A stretch of DNA of 22,284 bases from Priapulus caudatus (taxonomy: Eukaryota; Priapulida; Priapulimorpha; Priapulimorphida; Priapulidae), in NCBI RefSeq assembly GCF_000485595.1, contig NW_014577077.1, forward strand, positions 9,574 through 31,857. Direction: 5' to 3'. A program made the position numbers and the translations under genes. The notes below the pieces were generated by a model. It saw only the letters and a list, made by a program, of their open reading frames with translations, ran no database searches and was not told where the DNA came from. Shown here piece after piece: positions 1 to 10,600 of the stretch; the first letter of the stretch is position 1; each line of letters opens with the position of its first letter.

Positions 1-700
1 CGCCTTGTTTTTCACACCCCCTCCTCCTTGCGAATCCTACGACTCGCCATGAACGAATTACACATCTTGGAGGCAGAAAATGGAACACATAATTCGCCTT
101 TTCGCTGGCGCCCAAACAAGATTGGCAGAGCATGAGAGTTAGAGGAGCCGTAGGGGTGTAGGAGAGGGAGCGGAGGAGCCAATTAAACATATTAAGTCAT
201 CCACTATTTGCCAGTTCGCCTCGTTTTTGGCCCCCTTAGTTAAAAAATCCTGATAGCTACGCCCACTGGTTTTGGTGCTTTGCTGCATCACTATTATTAT
301 CAAGGAGTGGCTATATGCCCTGGCCAAGTTTTTTAATTTTCACGTTATCTCAAGTAAACAAAGGTTTAGGGTTCAGGAACTACCGGCACTTTAAGCGAAA
401 TCGGAAGACCGGTGCCCGGGCTGCCGGCAGCGATTATTATGTGATTGAAAATAGGAGATTGGCCGGATATTTTTTGGGCAACCAGAAAATTGTGCGGACA
501 ACACATTTTTTTTCTTTATTCGAGCACTGGCTAATTCATAAACTATGACCAGTATACTCATCCATATGTAACGGGAAGATTGCCTCTTAGCGCTGATCTT
601 TTAAAGGACTGACCGGCGCTTTTTTTACCTTACGTTTTTTCTGGTGATGCCGACATTTTATAAATGAAAGATGTATGTGCATTCTCGCACTGAATGCTGG
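1..700. other. No gene recognised; scattered transposon-end-like motifs
   Basis: Mixed-composition DNA without a convincing exon. GC-rich inverted words around 378-430 (CCGGTGCCCGGGCTGCCGG) and ATTCGAGCACTG at about 516-527 resemble the end of the hAT-like remnant at 6617-7249. The short open frames lack family resemblance. Confidence 0.3.
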
Positions 701-1300
701 CAAGACTCCTTTACTCTGTGATTTTACATATATGATAAAATATATTATGCTTGGTTTTCAGGTAGGTGAGTTCTCAGTTAGCTACCTCAAATAATAGCAG
801 GTCGAGGTCACTATTGTCCAAGCCAACATTAATAATATTTTATAATGCAAGCAAAACTCTATGCTTCCACTCGCAACTGTAAACGATATCGAGTCTTGGC
901 CGTCTAATGTCTTCACCTGCATGTGAGGTGAAACATACATAACATCTTGAAACTTTATTGCACGAAGCTCTATGTACCTTGCATGCATTCAAGTAGTCAC
1001 CAGTAGCATGGCGTGAATTGCAGCTTAAAACTAAGCCACAACTAAACTAATCCTTCGAGTTCGCCCACGATGTAGGCATGCTGCCACAAATCCCCCAAAC
1101 CCCGTTTTGGCCCCCTGTGCTGCAAAGCCAGTTCAGCGCAGTCACTAGAGTTCATCTCTTGCATAATTGTGTGATGATAGTATAGTGTTATCAGCCGCAT
1201 ATTAGATTTGAAAGCTTATTGTTACACATGCCATTGCTCATATTATCCTGATTATAATGGCCAAATTTTGATGTTGTGAGTTGCTATAAATAAAATAATG
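700..1300. other. Non-coding AT-rich stretch
   Basis: Short open frames only, with no recognisable domains, tRNAs or repeats. It would be the intron upstream of the possible exon at 1315 if that exon is real. Confidence 0.35.
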
Positions 1301-1314
1301 TATTTTTCTATTTT

Positions 1315-1483
1315 AGCTGTGAGGAAAGATATAAAGTCATACGTCACAGCTGCTGAGTGCCAATGTTCACTTGTTGAGTTCGTTTTACACCAAACATCGG
1401 TCTTGACAAATCAGAAGCTGTTAGTTAAACAATTTTATATAAGAAGATATATACATACGAGAAATATTCTTGACACATTGTAG
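1315..1483 (+). CDS. Possible terminal exon of an unknown plus-strand gene
   Basis: After an acceptor-like CTATTTTAG the frame runs VRKDIKSYVTAAECQCSLVE then FVLHQTSVLTNQKLLVKQFY to a TAG stop at 1481-1483. An AATAAA follows at about 1603. Residue composition and codon mix look protein-like compared with the neighbouring AT-rich DNA. I do not recognise the family and found no matching upstream exon in the window. It could be an exon of a gene starting to the left, or chance. Confidence 0.3.
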
Positions 1484-2526
1484 TGCGATTTGTTAGGCAG
1501 TATGTATTATATTCGAGTCCATAAAGATCATTTCAAGGAATATAAGTGGTTCAATGCCACAGGAATTGCCGGTGAAAGTGCGATCATTATAATGTGAATG
1601 TCAATAAACATCTATTTTACACAAGTGATTATTGATGTTATGATTATGATTTGGGCCAAGAGAAATCTGACAACAAGGCCACCTGACAATTTTTAGAAGC
1701 GTTCTGCAGAGTCACTGTGAAACAGATCATCCTTCATTACGAGTATTATGTGTGCATTAAAAGTTACTTCACTATATCCTGTCATAGTATGATATCCTAC
1801 GTTATATATGTAGGTTCATGGTAATGAGTGGCTGACATTGCCACGTTTTCGTCTGGAATTTAGATTTGTTCTGTAACACTTACATGTGACGTTCTATTGA
1901 TATCATTCACCCTAAGCAGATTAAAGTAGCTTCATTATGCTGTGTCTAACATAACTTTCTAAGTCCTGAAGTTACACAAAACCGAGCTCTTGCAAAGTTG
2001 TATACTCAAATACGATTTATACAACAAAACTGTGCCTCCAGACCATCAATACTGCATCCTTAATTGTTGTATGAAGTGTTTTTCCATGTTGGGCGTGGTG
2101 CTCTCACTCGTCTAGTATAAAGTAATCAATCTAATTTCTTAGTTACTACGAATGGATCAGCATTTTCTGTATACTGTTAATGCTTACATAAGTTAACTAA
2201 TATATATATTATATATATATATATATTACATAATTTTTAAGGTGGCATGTAATATGTTTGATACTTTCATTGTTTTATCATACTTGCTAACGAAGAAGTA
2301 TTTTTTCTTAACGGGGGACTTACAAAAAAATGAAAAAATGCAGCTGTTTCCCCGTTGTTTAACTATTATATATGATATATATATATATATATTAGATATT
2401 AGCCTGCCACAAAGGTTATCGGTTATCATGAAATAACTCTGAAATTATTAAGGATGGCACTTCTAAAGATGTATACTCTAAAAATATTATATGTTGGTTT
2501 GCTGGTGGTGTTGTGTTCGTTTGGTT
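1484..2526. other. AT-rich non-coding stretch with (TA)n tracts
   Basis: No gene seen. Simple (TA)n runs lie at about 2197-2230 and 2368-2394. The small open frames around 2226-2436 on both strands come from this low-complexity DNA. Confidence 0.5.
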
Positions 2527-3478
2527 GCAATTAATTTATATAAATTTATATTGGTTAATTTGTGGTTATATTAGTCATATTATATTTTTTAGTACAATTA
2601 TAAGAGGATGAATGGATATTATAAAAGGATAATATTGTACGCAAAGAGCTACCAATTGCCCTGACATGCTGAATATTCTTTAAAAATAAATGAGATTCTT
2701 GATTTTGGAAACATTCTATTTTGTGCTCATTGATGTTGCATTTTCATTATTTTCCTATGCCGGCACTGTGTTAATTTTGAATTATTCAAATAAATGGTTG
2801 CGTATTATTATTAAATATTAGTTATCTTGCCATCCTCAAAACGTTCATGTGAGACATATTTTAGTATGAGTGTATTCTCAAGTATGCGAGTATGTAACGT
2901 TCAGGTATTCTTATTAATTTATATTCATTTATATTGGTTAATTTGTGGTTATATTAGTCATTATATTTTAAGTACAATTATAAAGAGATGAACGTTAATT
3001 ATAAAAGGATCAATTTACGCAGAGTACCAATTGTGACATGCTGAATATTCTTTAAAAATAAATGAGATTCTTGATTTTGGAAACATTCTATTTTGTACTC
3101 ATTGATTTTGCATTTTCATTATTTTCCTATGCCGGCACTGTGTTAATTTTGAATTATTCAAATAAATGGTTGCGCATTATTATTAAATATTAGTTATATT
3201 GCCATCCTCAAAACGTTCATATGAGACATATTTTAGTATGAGTATATTCTCAAGTAGCTATGCGAGTATGTAACGTCAGGTATTCTTATTAATTTATTAT
3301 ATTAGTCATATTATATTTTTAAGTACAATTATAAGAGATGAACGAATATTATAAAAGGATCAATTTACGCAGAGTACCAATTGTGACATGCTGAATATTC
3401 TTTAAAAATAAATGAGATTCTTGATTTTGGAAACATTCTATTTTGTGCTCATTGATTTTGCATTGTCATTATTTTCCT
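2527..3478. repeat. AT-rich tandem repeat, unit about 350-383 bp, 2.5 copies
   Basis: The same block recurs starting near 2527, 2910 and 3290. It includes TTGGTTAATTTGTGG, TGACATGCTGAATATTC, TGAGATTCTTGATTTTGG and, in the complete copies, ATGCCGGCACTGTG. TGAGATTC recurs at 2691, 3063 and 3413 (periods 372 and 350). Copies are about 90% alike with small indels. The third copy stops at ATTTTCCT, where the GC-rich array begins. Confidence 0.9.
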
Positions 3479-5590
3479 GGGGGCTGCGCGCACTCACGCA
3501 CCCACAAGCGTGGGGGCTGCCGCCAGCACTCACGCACCCAAAGCGTGGGGGCTGCGCGACACTCAACGCACCCAACAAGCGTGGGGGTGCGCACACTCAC
3601 GCACCAGCGTTGGGCTACACGCACTTCACGCACCAGCCGGGGGTGCGCACACTCACGCACCCACCAGCGTGAGCTGCGCGCACTCACGCACCAGCGTGGG
3701 TGCATGCATTGCCCGCACCAGCGTGGTGCGGCTAGCGCTGCGTTCCCGCCACCAGCGATGGCGGCTGCATGCATTCCCGCACAGCGTGGGGGCTGCGCCA
3801 CACTCACGCCCCACCGCGTGGGGCTGCATGCATTCCCGGCCACCAGCGTGGCCGGGTGCGGCATCACTCACGCACCAAGCGTGGGGCTGCGCACACTCAC
3901 GCACCCAGGGTGGGGGCTGCCACGCACTCACCACCGAAGCGTTGCGGGCCTGGCACACACTCACGCACCAGCGTGGGGGCTGCGCACACTCACGCACCAG
4001 CGTGGGGGCTGCGCGCACTCACGCACCAGCGTGGGGGCTACACGACTCACGCACCAGCGTGGGGGCTGCGCACACTCACGCACCCACCAGCGTGGAGGCT
4101 GCGCGCACTCACGCACCAGCCGTGGGCTGCGCACCACTCACGCACCAGCGTGGGGCTACACGCACCACGCACCAGCGTGGCGGGGCTGCGCACACTCACG
4201 CACCCACCAGCGTGTGAGCTGCGCGCACTGCACGCCACCAGCGGTTGGTGGCTGCACACACTCACGCACCAGCGTGGAGGCTGCACACACTCACGCACCC
4301 ACCAGCGTGGAGGCTGCGCGCACTCACGCCACCAGCGTGGGGGTGCACACATCTCACGCACCCCACCCAGCGTGGGCCTGCTTTGCATCCCGCGACCGAG
4401 CGTGGGGCTGCACACACTCACGCACCAGCGTGGGGGCTGCGCGCACTCACGCACCAGCGTGGGGGCTGCACACACTCACGCACCAGCGTGGGGCTGCACA
4501 CACTCACGCACAGGCGTGGAGGCTGCCACACTCACGCACCACCAGCGTGGAGGCTGCGCGCCACTTCACGCACCAGGTGGGGCTGCACACACTCCACGCC
4601 ACCACCGAGCGTGGGGGGCTGCATGCGATCCCGCCACCAGCGTGGGGCTGCACACACTCACGCCACCAGGTGGGGGCCTGCGCGCACTCACGCACCAGCG
4701 TGGAGCCTGCGCGCACTCACGCACACGTGGGGGCTGCCACACAACTCACGCCACCAGGTGGGGCTGCACAACTCACGCACCCAACCAGCGTGGGGGCTGC
4801 ACGCAACCAGGCACCAGCTGAGTCGGCTGCACGCACTCACCCACCAGCGTGGGGGCTGCGCGCACTCACGCACCAGCGTGGGGGCTACATGCACTCACGC
4901 ACCCACCAGCGTGGGGGCTGCACACACTCACGCACTCACGCCACCAGCGTGGGGGCTGCACACACTCACGCACCAGCGTGGGGCTGCAAGCACCTCCCCC
5001 CCACGCCACCAAGCGTGGGGGCTGCGCACACTCACGCACCCACCAGCGTGGGGGCTGCGCACACTCACGCACCAGCGTGGGGGCTACACGCACGCACGCA
5101 CCCACCAGCGTTGGGCTACACGCACGGCAACACCAGGTGGGGGCGTGCCTCACACGCCCAGCGCACGCACCAGCGGAGCCTGCGCACACGGCACGCCAGC
5201 CACGTCGTGGGCTGGCACACCACTCATCCCACCCAGGTCAGGCGGGACGCCTGCCAGCTCCGCACTTCACGCACCCACCAGGCGTGGGGGGCTGCGCATG
5301 CACTTCACGGCACACCCGGTGGCGGCGACCCCGTCGCCTCGCCCGGCTCATGCGCATTCCGTACCAGCGTGGGGGCTGCGCGCTACACTTCACGCCACCA
5401 GTCCCGTGGGGGCTGCATGTGCATTTCCCGCGCCCAGCAGCGTCGGAGGCACTCCGCCGAGCTACACGCGGCACAGCACCCACCAGGTCTTGGGCTGCAC
5501 ACACTCACGCAGTCCCAGCCAGCGTGGCGCGAGTGCGCGGCGACTCACGCACCAGCGTGGGAGCTGCATGCATTCCGCCGCACCAGCGTG
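3479..5590. repeat. GC-rich minisatellite, 29-bp (and 33-bp) units, about 70 copies
   Basis: The unit is GCGTGGGGGCTGCGC followed by ACACTCACGCACCA. A 33-bp variant has CACCCACCA at the junction, and some units have ATGCATTC in place of ACACTCAC. Each unit junction contains CACGCACCAGCGTG, a 5-bp stem with a 4-base loop. Units between about 5130 and 5480 are more diverged. The plus strand lacks stop codons in all three frames, so a spurious 747-codon frame (3443-5686) spans the array. Because 29 is not a multiple of 3, all frames give the same peptide words. It is not treated as a gene. Confidence 0.95.
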
Positions 5591-6600
5591 TGGAGAATCA
5601 ATAAGCACCCCACCACCAAGTGTGTGCGCTTGGCATCCATCATGTCTTGGGGGGGGGTATGGGGGTCCTCCTTCAGAACATTTTGAAAATGTAGATCGCA
5701 GGAGATGGTATTTGCAGCACCTTTGAGTACATGTACAGCCTTCATTCTGACTACGACAATTCTCTTTTTAGTAGAACAATTCTCTTTTTTTAACTCGGAT
5801 CAACATAGATCCCCACTCTCCCCCCCCCCCAACTACGCCACTGCCCCAAAACATACTGTAGGAGTGATATCTTTAAATTTATTTTATTTCAACCTGTAAA
5901 CTTAATACTTTGCATGAATCAGGATGGTCATCGTGACTAGTTAATCTTCTTTTGCATGAGTCTTGACATTAGCCAAAAAATTTTGGTTTATAAAAATGCA
6001 AGACATGTGGTTTCAGGGTATTCACTCATACTTAATGAGTCATACTGCAATAATATTATTATATATCAATTGGCCCACTTATGATCAGATCATTCAGATG
6101 TATAATAATATTATTGCAGTGTGACTCATATGACTGGATACTAAATGACATTGGCTACAATTATCACTATATATACCCATTGAATAAAAATTCAAACTGC
6201 AACTGAATATATCATGCAAAACGTATTCCAGGTCTCATTGAATGGAACACAGAACTTTGTCTAGAATCCAAACCTAAGCTCCTTTAATCATTGTCATTTG
6301 AATAGAATCCGTTTTGTATAAAAAAATATAATTGTCTTCTCAACTCTAAGAAGTCTGTTTCAAAATTGATATCATTCTTAACAACTGGAACAGCTTGTTT
6401 TTTTTAATTTTTAATAAGTTTAAAATGGTTTGACATGGCTAGCTATAGAATACCTCTATTATCGCTGACACACTCGGTCCAGTTAGTCAATGTTTACCTC
6501 TCAGGCAGATTCGATTACATCACTGCCACAACAAATCTACCAGCAACAAGTCATTTGTCTCTTCAGAAAAAGCGTTTGTAGTGATCGATAAGTAGTTACC
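5591..6600. other. Non-coding flank of the minisatellite
   Basis: Contains G and C homopolymers (about 5649 and 5820) and a small hairpin element listed separately. No exon, tRNA or promoter recognised. Confidence 0.4.
6036..6128. repeat. 93-bp hairpin element with 28-bp arms
   Basis: Left arm 6036-6063 and right arm 6101-6128 are inverted copies (TGAGTCATACTGCAATAATA against its complement) with one mismatch in 28, separated by a 37-bp loop. The arms start with an AP-1-like TGAGTCA. It is either a miniature inverted-repeat element or a hairpin transcript. Confidence 0.8.
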
Positions 6601-6616
6601 TGTTTACTCGCCGATG

Positions 6617-7249
6617 CAGGGTTCAACATTAACTTTTTATTTCACTAGACCATCGGGCTAGTAACTGAGGAAAACCACTAGCCCTGACCTAACTTTCACT
6701 AGACCATCGGGCTAGTAACTGAGGAAAACCACTAGCCCTGACCTAACTTTCACTAGCCCAGACCCAGACCATTGTTATGAAAAACTTTATTTAGATAAGA
6801 GTGTGTCATCGTATGAATTCGTAGATGCTGTTTCCCGCGCTTTAAATCGCGCGTGGGCCGAGTTCACGTGAAGCATTCGTATTCTACCACGGGCATACAC
6901 GAGCGCACGGTTTATCGATCGTCTACTGCGGCTGGCAGCAAGCCATGTTATTGTTTTTGCCGAAGGGTAGACTGGTATCCGGCCTCACGCTCTGCTAGAC
7001 AATGTACACGCTCTGCGACAAACAGTGCGGCCGTGAACCAGTCTATATGAGCAGCCGCAAAACAACACTAGCTATGGACGCAATGTAGGCCGATCGACAG
7101 CCAAAAGAAATTCAATTAGCGGTCAGAAAAATATAAATAAAGTGCGTTTTTCGTCACATTTTTCTTGGTCAATGTCTCAGACTCGTTAGGTTGTCCGGCG
7201 CGAATTCTGGTTGTCTTGGACAACCGGACAACGCTTATTTCGAGCACTG
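6617..7249. mobile_element. Possible non-autonomous hAT-like remnant
   Basis: The left end CAGGGTTCAACATTAAC and right end GCTTATTTCGAGCACTG resemble the CAGGGCTCGAAATTA-type termini of animal hAT relatives. No open transposase and no clear 8-bp target duplication were found. It contains the 54-bp tandem repeat at 6640-6764. Confidence 0.35.
6640..6764. repeat. 54-bp direct tandem repeat, 2.3 copies
   Basis: TTTCACTAGACCATCGGGCT recurs at 6640 and 6694 with identical following sequence, and a third partial copy begins at 6748. Each unit contains GGGCTAGT and ACTAGCCC, which can pair. Confidence 0.9.
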
Positions 7250-7536
7250 TTACGTGTGGGTGAATTTATGTAACCCGAGCTACTGTAAGGTAGGGTATCA
7301 CTATAAACATCCCACAGCCTTCATTTCTAATCTTCTTTCCCATACATAGTTACAATCTAGATAAATAGAGGAAAATCGACGGCAAAAACATAGCATAGCC
7401 ATCAATCAATAAACTTACAGTGGCATCTGTTGTATCATAATATTATGGTAAACATTATAAAGTTTGACAGGAAATTCGGAAGTTTTGCAAGTGATAAACA
7501 GAAATTCATAAACGGCTGTTTATAATAACTTTACTT
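7250..7536. other. Intergenic sequence 3' of the FAPP2-like gene
   Basis: AT-rich. I searched the minus strand for a more family-like final GLTP helix and found none. Nothing else recognised. Confidence 0.4.
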
Positions 7537-7542
7537 TTTATT
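7537..7542 (-). promoter_or_regulatory. Candidate poly(A) signal AATAAA overlapping the FAPP2-like stop codon
   Basis: On the minus strand the last codons read GAT CAA TAA AAA, so the hexamer AATAAA contains the stop codon. If used, the 3' UTR would be only about 20 nt. It supports the position of the gene end but is weak on its own in AT-rich DNA. Confidence 0.4.
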
Positions 7543-7636
7543 GATCTGATAAACTGTTCTCATCCACTGGTTCGCAGCTTGTTTTGCCGTACAATATAGG
7601 GGCCGTTGGCAGTGAGAAAGTGTTAACACTGGGTCG
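7538..7636 (-). CDS. PLEKHA8: FAPP2-like candidate last exon (divergent C-terminus)
   Basis: A good acceptor (TGATCATTGCAG) opens a 32-codon phase-0 frame that starts [13 protein letters not shown] and ends VDENSLSDQ-stop. It gives a total length very close to the family norm. The sequence does not resemble the vertebrate end (helix with YLPAM and LD-LYEVHGL). A second frame of the same exon is also open to a stop at the neighbouring AAG-TAA, but it does not fit the phase. A true last exon further downstream cannot be excluded. Confidence 0.5.
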   Translation of the reverse strand, partial: RPSVNTFSLPTAPILYGKTSCEPVDENSLSDQ

Positions 7637-10600
7637 CTGCAATGATCAGCAAACAAGATTGGTTTATATTTTATGTTCAAAAGCTTACAAAGCTATGAGG
7701 ATATAAAAGTGATATGGTGAGTACCACATGAAACACATTATCATGCAGCTTACCTGGGAGTTATAGTTGGGTCTGAGGTGATCTCCAGGCTGGCGTTCGC
7801 ATTTGATAATAAAGTCACGTCGATAAGGCACTGCTTTTAAAGCCAACTAAAAGAGACATTTAAAACATACAATCACAGTTCAAATAACAGAATAGAATGA
7901 ATAAATGACAAAATAAAAGCACAATGTTGGCTAGATAACATATTTGATTCTCAAAGTGATATTTTTGTACACATTACAATGTATAATTGTGTGGTATATG
8001 TCACAAGAATCAATAACAACCAAAAAGCTCTTTTTCTGAACTAATAAACATTTCTCTACCCTGCGTAATTAAATTATTGATATCTGAAATATATTTATTT
8101 GATATACACTCACTTTACCACTTGCATAGTGTTAGATGAGGATATTCTAATCGGACATAAGAAAACCTTAACCAAGCATTAAAGACAAATACTCACTGCA
8201 AACACACCACGAACAACCCAGCTGTGGTACTGCTTTAGTGTGTCATTGTAGGCCTGCTGGACACATTCATACAACTCGGTATCTGCTTGCAGGAATTCTT
8301 GCAGGATCCTAACGATAAATTCTGTGCCTCTGTGAAAAGTTTATAATAAATTAAAATGCTAGCAAGTCTGATAAGTGAATTGTAAGATATAAAGTAGTGT
8401 GAAAAACGGTTAAATATTGTCAATATTTATCGACATAATAACTGCAAATGTGATACTTGCACCTGCACGTTAACACCTATATTTAAAATCATGTAATAAA
8501 TAATAGTTTATAAAAGGTGATTTGGTAATCATACAAAAGTCTAGAGCATCATAAAATTATAATACAGGGGCGGATCCCCCTTTAATTTCAAAGTCCCCTA
8601 AAAAATTTCATCCCAATTTTTTAGCTCCGCTGACGAAGTCGGATGCAGCTTGTAGAATCGCATGATTTTCCGTGCGTGCGTGCGTGCGTCCGTCCATCAA
8701 CAGTTGGGCACAAATCTTAACCGCTCGACGTACGGGCTTGATATTCGAGACGTCAAGGGGTGGGGGGGGAGGTCGCGTGATGTCAAATTTGAAGGTCAAG
8801 GGTCAAAGGTCAAGATGTGTCAATGGAGGGGCAATATTTCCCCTTTAACTTAAGGTATAATAGGAAATACGGAATTGCGGAACAAATCTCAACCGCTCGA
8901 CCTACGCTCTTAATATTAGTGTATAGTGTGATGGGGAGGAAACCCATCACCAGCGCGAAATTGGAAGTCACAGGTCAAAGGGGAAAGGTCAGATATCAGA
9001 CATTTTCTAAGGACATGGTCTAACGGACCGAGTGCAAAACTTTTTTGTTTCATGCGCTGACTGTCCGGTAGCCGTTTTTATCACTTTTATTGAAAGAACG
9101 CATTGAAATCTACTTTCCGCTGTAAACGTGGCGAAGAGTACAAGTGTCTGATAACCTTCTTGACCCGCTCAAGATGGGTAGGGTTAACATGGATTTGTTG
9201 ACTGTGTAACAAAGGACTGAACTGCTTTTTGCTCTTAGAGCCCGGCCCTCCGCTCGCCCAACCACCCCGACTTCGCTCACAGGGCTCGGAGTGCATATCC
9301 ATGTTAACGATGTTAATATAGCGAATGTCATTAAGTTACACAGGTCTGTATCTTTTTACTGTACTAGCAGTAGGTATAGCAAAGCCTATCATAGATTTTA
9401 AATCTGTATTAGTAGTATCCTAGATATATGCTCTGAGCACGAATGCGGTGGCAGGAGGGCGTACTTGATTCGGTTGCCAGTGAGTTTATCAGAAGAATAC
9501 CTGGCTACAGTACACGTCAGTTGAGCGCTGTCGCTCTGCGGCACTTGTTTAGGGCTAGTTTTTCTGATAGAGATTAACTTATATATATATAAATCAGGAG
9601 TAGATAATAGGGAAGGAGTGTGACTTCAATAAACAAGGAAAATTCGTCATTTACTAGCCTTAGAATACCTCTGATTTACTATGCGTAACTCATCCAACTT
9701 GAGCTCAAATCGTACACAGTACATTCTGACATTCGCCTAGCATCGTGCGAAATCATTTCCGCGTATACACCCGCAATCCGGAGATACAGATTAAAACGTA
9801 CGACACGATTTTCCATTATGTTGCCAGCAAACTGAATGTGTAAACCGCCTAACTCGAAACAAAAGTCAGCTGTAAATAGGTCAAGGATTAGCTCAGCGAG
9901 CCACACCGCATCGCCAAGGACACAAGAGTCGTTAGTAGCTGCCTTTTGTTTCGAGTTAGGCGGTTTACCCATTCAGTTTGCTGGCAACATAATAGAAAAT
10001 CGTGTCGTACGTTTTAGTCTGTATCTCCGGATTGTTTAAAAATTTTCTTGGAGGAAGTCCCCCCCTAGATGGCATTCGGCAGCTTTTTAAAACACCAGAA
10101 AAATTAAGCAGGAAAAAGTGCCCTTTCTTTCTTCCTGGACACCACCTTTCAAAAATCCTGGATCCGCCCCTGTAATAGAACTTACTGTCTAATCCATTAT
10201 TATTTATCTAATATCATGTTTAATCAAAATAATTAAATGCTTTCGATCATATTACAGACGGGTAACAAAGCTAACATCTATACCTGTTCAGCCACCGTAG
10301 AGCTTCAGTAGCAGAGTTGGCCACGTTGTGGACGTTTTGTTCCGTTTCATCGAGAACAATTTTCTGAAGTGAACTGTACTTTTGCGGCGACATTAAAAAC
10401 TTCTGGTGCACTTTCTGAAAAATGAGCACGGCACATTACTATAAACTAGTTTGCTTTAATTAAGTTTAAAAATTGCTGCAGCTGACATTTTAATTTTAAT
10501 ACATACTGCATATTTTTGCAGGGATACTACACAGTAACAATAGCGAAGCAGATGCCACATCTACAGCTGCTTTGAAAAAACAGGGTTTAAAGCTAGCATT

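Larger units (their letters stand above)
8565..10172. mobile_element. 1.6-kb inserted element with CAGGGGCGGATCC terminal inverted repeats
   Basis: Begins CAGGGGCGGATCC and ends GGATCCGCCCCTG, a perfect 13-bp inversion flanked by TA on both sides. Ends of this kind are widespread in animal non-autonomous hAT-like transposons. No transposase frame is present, and an exact 8-bp duplication is not evident. It lies in the intron between exons 11 and 12. It contains a copy of the TTTTTAGCTC repeat (about 8617-9046) and a long palindrome (9774-10034), so it is nested. Confidence 0.65.

Noticed and set aside
3479-5590. CRISPR array
   Set aside because: The units are contiguous and variable with no unique spacers, and the genome is that of an animal.
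3443-5686. A 747-residue plus-strand protein across the GC-rich array
   Set aside because: The frame is open only because the repeat has no stop codons in any plus frame. The unit length is not a multiple of 3, start and end lie in unrelated flanks, and no domain is recognisable.
6561-6620. Alternative last exon of the FAPP2-like gene on the minus strand
   Set aside because: The frame after the candidate acceptor does not resemble the GLTP C-terminus and is short.
9087-9331. Two overlapping minus-strand frames of about 70 residues inside the 1.6-kb element
   Set aside because: No transposase motifs; the sequence is inside a non-autonomous element.
9880-9960. tRNA-like A box (TAGCTCAGCGAG) in the palindrome loop
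   Set aside because: No proper B box at the right distance (only GTTTCGAGTT) and no cloverleaf could be folded by eye.
9679-10039. Two opposing frames (97 and 67 residues) sharing the word CFELGGL
   Set aside because: They read the two arms of the same palindrome from opposite strands; no independent coding evidence.
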